A stretch of 9,808 nt of DNA, from positions 1 through 9,808 of the forward strand of contig JALRJW010000281.1 of NCBI GenBank assembly GCA_023268955.1, written 5' to 3'. The stretch is from Aliarcobacter sp. Its GTDB lineage: Bacteria; Campylobacterota; Campylobacteria; Campylobacterales; Arcobacteraceae. The translations under genes and the position numbers were made by a program. The stretch's first letter is position 1. The number at the start of each line of letters is the position of its first letter. Below, piece after piece: positions 7,311 to 9,808 of this stretch. The notes below the pieces were generated by a model. The model saw nothing but the letters and a program-made list of their open reading frames with translations. It searched no databases and was not told the DNA's origin.

Positions 7311-8682
7311 ACTTAGACTATTTATCTCTTTAGCACTGATACTATCAATTACTGTTTTTATAATTGGTGTATTTTTTTATTCAATTTATAACTTCAATGA
7401 AATTCACTTAGCCCAAAAACATAGATATGACCAAATAAGAAGAGTGGAAAAATTAAAAGATTACAATAACTCTTTTTCATGGATTGTTCTAGATATAATT
7501 ACAGATTTTGAAAAACTAGATGTTGTAGAAAAGCGTTTAAACAAAGCAGATGAGCTATTAAAAAATCTGTTATTACAAAAAAAAGATACTATAGAAAATT
7601 CAGAATCCCAAATAGAAAAAGAAAATCTTCAACTTATTTTTATTCATTTTGAACAAATACATAAACTAATAAGAAATGAACTTTATAGAATTATTTTAGT
7701 AGATAATTCCATTGAAAACTTCGATAAATTCAATAATATTTTTGACATTCAATCTACTAAAACAAATAAGCTAATTATTGATGAAATAAAGTATCTTGAA
7801 ACAGAATTATATAAAACAGAACAAAATAGAAATCAATTTATAGAAACTATAAAAATTGAAGTAGTTTTTCTTCTAATTATTGCTTTTATACTATCATTTT
7901 TAATTTCATCAAAAATTATTCAAGACATAAAAGAAAAATTACAAAAATTAAATCAAGGCATTTTACAACTATTTAATGATGATGAAAACACTGTAAAAGT
8001 TGATATTGGTAAAAACAATGAACTAAGTGAAATTACTGATAATTTAAACATATATTTAGAAAAACAACATGATATTATTCATTCAAGGGAAGAGTTACTA
8101 AGAAATATAAGCCATGAATTAAAAACACCAATTACAAAGGGTAAATTTCTACTTGAAGAGATAAAAAATGAATTAAGCAGTGATAAACTCTCTAATATAA
8201 ATAATGTATTTGTTGATATAGAAGATTTGACAAGTAAACTTCTTCAAAGGGAAAAACTTAACTACGCAACATTAAATATAAGCTCTTTTAAGATTAGTTC
8301 TTTGATTTTAGATTCTCTTTCAAAACTTTCCATTAGTGATGAATCATTAATACAAATTAATCTTGATGATGATTTTGAGATTAAAGGGGATAAATACTAT
8401 TTAACACTAGCTTTAAAAAATCTTATTGACAATGCAATTAAATATTCAAAAGAGTTTCCTATAATAATTCAAACACAAAACAAACGAATTGATATAAAAA
8501 ACATAGCCCCTAAATTATCAAATGATTTGATTTACTACACTAAACCATTTACAAGGGATCCTAGCCAACAATTAGGTCATGGATTAGGATTAAATATAGT
8601 TTTAAAAATAATTAAAATGCATAGTTTCAAACTAGATTATACTCACAAGAATAATTATAATATATTTAGTATTTCATTTTAA
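7300..8682 (+). CDS. Sensor histidine kinase paired with the preceding regulator
   Basis: The 460-residue inner-membrane kinase has a first membrane segment at about 7-29 and a long, charged, mostly helical periplasmic sensor region at about 30-183 that I do not recognise. A second membrane segment follows at about 186-204. A HAMP-like linker (205-258) leads to the phosphoacceptor helix with His272 in LLRNISHELKTPITKGKFLLEEI. The ATPase domain has the N box LKNLIDNAIKYS (Asn374, Asn378) and a G2 box GHGLGLNIVLKI (426-437). The usual DxGxG G1 box is absent: the corresponding strand reads RIDIKNIAPKL. Loss of the G1 aspartate recurs in this group of kinases, so activity cannot be ruled out. The ATG at 7300 overlaps the regulator's end by 11 nt. 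The ligand is unknown; linkage to nhaA suggests a pH, Na+ or envelope-stress signal. Confidence 0.94.
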   Translation: MTIKLRLFISLALILSITVFIIGVFFYSIYNFNEIHLAQKHRYDQIRRVEKLKDYNNSFSWIVLDIITDFEKLDVVEKRLNKADELLKNLLLQKKDTIENSESQIEKENLQLIFIHFEQIHKLIRNELYRIILVDNSIENFDKFNNIFDIQSTKTNKLIIDEIKYLETELYKTEQNRNQFIETIKIEVVFLLIIAFILSFLISSKIIQDIKEKLQKLNQGILQLFNDDENTVKVDIGKNNELSEITDNLNIYLEKQHDIIHSREELLRNISHELKTPITKGKFLLEEIKNELSSDKLSNINNVFVDIEDLTSKLLQREKLNYATLNISSFKISSLILDSLSKLSISDESLIQINLDDDFEIKGDKYYLTLALKNLIDNAIKYSKEFPIIIQTQNKRIDIKNIAPKLSNDLIYYTKPFTRDPSQQLGHGLGLNIVLKIIKMHSFKLDYTHKNNYNIFSISF

Positions 8683-8725
8683 AAAAGAGTGTTCAAAGTT
8701 TTGTATAAGTAACTAATACATCATC

Positions 8726-8754
8726 TTGACAAAGCGTACGACATTTAGTACAAT
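8726..8754 (+). promoter_or_regulatory. Sigma70-type promoter of the toxin-antitoxin operon
   Basis: A perfect TTGACA (8726-8731) and TACAAT (8749-8754) are separated by exactly 17 nt, the best -35/-10 pair in the window. Transcription would begin near 8761, about 20 nt before the antitoxin start. The HK stop is only 44 nt upstream and no terminator lies between, so some read-through is possible. Confidence 0.75.
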
Positions 8755-8768
8755 TATATAAATTTATA
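8736..8768 (+). promoter_or_regulatory. Candidate operator of the YefM-YoeB pair
   Basis: Two GTAC cores (8736-8739 within CGTACG, and 8748-8751) sit 12 bp apart, one in the spacer and one overlapping the -10. A 12-bp palindrome TATAAATTTATA follows at 8757-8768. In characterised yefM-yoeB operons two palindromes with TGTACA cores lie 12 bp centre to centre. The spacing fits, but here the flanks of the cores diverge and the dyads are short, so this is an inference. Confidence 0.4.
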
Positions 8769-8780
8769 AAAAGGTTAACA

Positions 8781-9026
8781 ATGACAAGAGTTATGTCAGT
8801 AAGTCAAGTTAGAAAAGATATTTACAACGTTATGGATGAAACAGCACAAACTCATGAGCCAGTGCTTATTACTGGGAAAAGAAATAATGTAGTTATGCTT
8901 TCACAAGAAGACTGGAATGCAATAGAAGAAACACTATATTTAAATTCTATACCTAACATGGCATCTTCAATTCAAGAATCAATGAATGCTGATGACAGTG
9001 AGTTTAGTGAAAATATTGAATGGTAG
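8781..9026 (+). CDS. YefM/Phd-family antitoxin
   Basis: The 81-residue product is the antitoxin and autorepressor of a type II toxin-antitoxin module. The N-terminal dimerisation/DNA-binding fold contains SVSQVRKDIYNVMDET and EPVLITGKRNNVVMLSQEDWNAIEET, matching E. coli YefM (APILITRQNGEAAVLMSLEEYNSLEET) almost helix for helix. The acidic, probably disordered C-terminus (after about residue 58) should wrap and neutralise the toxin. The start has AAGG 6 nt upstream; a second Met at residue 5 is a possible alternative start. Its last 7 bases overlap the toxin start, which couples toxin synthesis to antitoxin translation. With the promoter above it forms a complete self-regulated unit. Confidence 0.95.
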   Translation: MTRVMSVSQVRKDIYNVMDETAQTHEPVLITGKRNNVVMLSQEDWNAIEETLYLNSIPNMASSIQESMNADDSEFSENIEW

Positions 9027-9289
9027 AGTATAAAATACTTTATAGTAAATTAGCATTAAAAGATGCTAAAAAACTAACAAGTTCCAATTTAGATAAAAAA
9101 GCTAAAGAGCTTATAGAAATCATAAAAAAAGATCCTTTTCAAAAACCACCTCCTTATGAAAAATTAGTTGGTAATTTAAATGGCTCATACTCAAGAAGAA
9201 TAAATATTCAACATAGACTGATTTATGAAGTTAGAGAAACTAATAAAGTTATAAGAATCTCTAGAATGTGGACACATTATGGAGAATAA
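9020..9289 (+). CDS. YoeB/Txe-family mRNA interferase toxin
   Basis: The 89-residue RelE-superfamily toxin cuts mRNA in the ribosomal A site. Motifs align with E. coli YoeB: PPPYEKLVGNLNGSYSRRI gives Glu47 (YoeB Glu46), IQHRLIYEV gives Arg66 (Arg65), and the C-terminal MWTHYGE gives His86-Tyr87 (His83-Tyr84). All catalytic residues appear intact, so the toxin is predicted active. The full length is normal for the family (about 84-90). The start ATG at 9020 lies inside the antitoxin's last codons with only weak ribosome-site character, consistent with translation mainly by coupling. Confidence 0.95.
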   Translation: MVEYKILYSKLALKDAKKLTSSNLDKKAKELIEIIKKDPFQKPPPYEKLVGNLNGSYSRRINIQHRLIYEVRETNKVIRISRMWTHYGE

Positions 9290-9360
9290 TCTAACAAGTC
9301 TTTTTGAAATGTCAAGAAAGTGCCAAGAAATTTACCATTTTTAAATTAACAAATTTCCAT

Positions 9361-9366
9361 TAAAAT
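9361..9366 (+). promoter_or_regulatory. Possible -10 box for the small membrane peptide
   Basis: TAAAAT lies 27 nt before the ATG at 9394 in a very A/T-rich leader. Such hexamers are common by chance here, so support is weak. A copy of AAATGTCAAGAAA lies further upstream (9307-9319). Confidence 0.25.
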
Positions 9367-9393
9367 TTAATAAATTAAATTAAAGGATATCTT

Positions 9394-9471
9394 ATGGAAT
9401 TTGCAAGAAATTTAGCTATTGTTATTGTTGTTTCTTTTTTAGCTATAGGTTTTATAAGCGCTGGCTTTTAA
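9394..9471 (+). CDS. Predicted 25-residue single-span membrane peptide
   Basis: The reading frame encodes MEFARNLAIVIVVSFLAIGF plus ISAGF. AAAGGA ends 6 nt before the ATG, a ribosome site as good as those of the real genes nearby. The product is a short polar head (MEFARN) and one continuous hydrophobic helix of about 19 residues, typical of small membrane regulators, accessory subunits of membrane complexes, or type I toxin peptides. I do not recognise a family. It stands alone between the toxin-antitoxin pair and a structured A/T-rich region. The strong ribosome site and clean membrane helix argue for a real gene, while the short length means chance cannot be excluded. Confidence 0.55.
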   Translation: MEFARNLAIVIVVSFLAIGFISAGF

Positions 9472-9500
9472 TCTTAATTTAAATCATTAACATTAACTTA

Positions 9501-9557
9501 TAAATTAAACTTCAATACCAACTTTGCAATTTTTTTGCATTGAGCAAGTTTAATTTA
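9501..9557. repeat. 12-bp-armed inverted repeat / long hairpin
   Basis: TAAATTAAACTT (9501-9512) is perfectly inverted as AAGTTTAATTTA (9546-9557). Inside the loop CAAT (9513-9516) can pair with ATTG (9539-9542), and GCAA (9526-9529) with TTGC (9535-9538), giving an extended hairpin of 57 nt. A T-rich run follows on the plus side (TTTATTTTT). It may be an A/T-rich bidirectional terminator between the small peptide gene and the minus-strand gene converging from the right, or a structured RNA. The remaining bases of 9472-9644 hold no gene that I can see, but repeat the word TTTTTGCA three times (9532, 9558, 9626). Confidence 0.5.
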
Positions 9558-9644
9558 TTTTTGCAAAAAATAGCAATAAAAACCTGAAAATATCAAAATG
9601 ACTCTCTTTGACTTAAAGGTTGCATTTTTTGCAAAATCTATTTT

Positions 9645-9808
9645 TTAGAAATTTAAAGATTTTAGAAAATTCTCTTTTTCTTCTTTATATCCACGAGCTT
9701 TCCTCACTTTGTTATATTTAAAAATGCCAGGGGTCCTTAGAAAGTTATCTAATGTAGTCAGGCAGTAATCATTGCGCAGTAAAGCCTTGATACATTTCTT
9801 GACCGCTA
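9645..9808 (-). CDS. C-terminal end of an unrecognised minus-strand gene
   Basis: The minus strand is open from the right edge to a TAA at 9647-9645, giving the last 53 residues of a protein; the start lies outside the window. The tail includes AVKKCIKALLRNDYCLTTLD, then FLRTPGIFKYNKVRKARGYK and an end rich in Lys and Glu. It is basic and largely helical in character. Chance stops would be expected every 12-15 codons at this composition, so 53 open codons favour a real gene. Codons such as GCG, CGC, CTG and AGG are rare in neighbouring genes and the segment is visibly richer in G+C, hinting at acquired DNA. I do not recognise the family; a nucleic-acid-binding or mobile-element protein is possible only on the basis of charge and context. 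Confidence 0.5.
   Translation of the reverse strand, partial: AVKKCIKALLRNDYCLTTLDNFLRTPGIFKYNKVRKARGYKEEKENFLKSLNF

Noticed and set aside
7734..7749. 16-nt word TAATATTTTTGACATT inside the kinase gene, identical to 5221-5236 upstream of nhaA
   Set aside because: It is in coding sequence (N-I-F-D-I) and a match of this length is not very unlikely by chance across 10 kb of A/T-rich DNA; no other operator features surround it.
9307..9328. Possible sigma54 site on the minus strand (TTGGCAC then TTGAC)
   Set aside because: The -24 part fits, but the -12 part has AC where GC is essential, and it would point antisense into the toxin with no gene to express.
9472..9808. tRNA, rRNA fragment or CRISPR array in the right-hand non-coding stretch
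   Set aside because: No cloverleaf, no conserved rRNA segments that I recognise, and the short TTTTTGCA repeats lack regular spacing.

Overview
The window looks like chromosome from a low-GC member of the Campylobacterota, most likely an Arcobacter-group species. The evidence is strongly A/T-rich codon use, a monomeric-type isocitrate dehydrogenase, a Helicobacter/Arcobacter-style NhaA with a long charged loop, and a histidine kinase of the epsilonproteobacterial type. The assignment is by recognition only; no search was possible.

Layout. Positions 1-1358 (minus strand) hold the N-terminal 452 codons of a large AsmA/YhdP-like envelope protein that runs off the left edge. Divergent to it, and overlapping its 5' end, is mltG (1276-2400, plus), an inner-membrane endolytic murein transglycosylase. 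Next comes icd (2541-4733), a highly expressed single-gene unit with its own promoter and a clear hairpin terminator. A 92-residue heavy-metal-associated (HMA) domain protein follows (4873-5151). The next unit is a tight three-gene operon of nhaA (Na+/H+ antiporter), an OmpR-family response regulator and a sensor histidine kinase (5297-8682). Both gene junctions overlap by 11 nt, and the operon is preceded by an intergenic region rich in repeats of the nonamer TTGACATTT. After it lies a type II toxin-antitoxin pair of the YefM-YoeB family (8781-9289) with its own well-formed promoter. The right end holds a predicted 25-residue single-span membrane peptide (9394-9471), an A/T-rich stretch with a 12-bp-armed inverted repeat, and the C-terminal 53 residues of an unrecognised minus-strand gene (from 9645) whose base composition is visibly less A/T-rich.

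How the genes fit together. Most of the window is core metabolism and envelope maintenance: peptidoglycan length control, envelope lipid or outer-membrane homeostasis, the TCA cycle and Na+/pH homeostasis. The nhaA-regulator-kinase arrangement suggests that the two-component system senses a cue tied to ion or pH stress and may control its own operon. The toxin-antitoxin module, the orphan small peptide and the compositionally different right edge suggest that the core region gives way to accessory DNA after about 8.7 kb. I did not find a clearly new multi-gene system. The observations most worth following are the nhaA two-component operon and its repeat-rich promoter, the small membrane peptide with its structured downstream region, and the unrecognised gene at the right edge.
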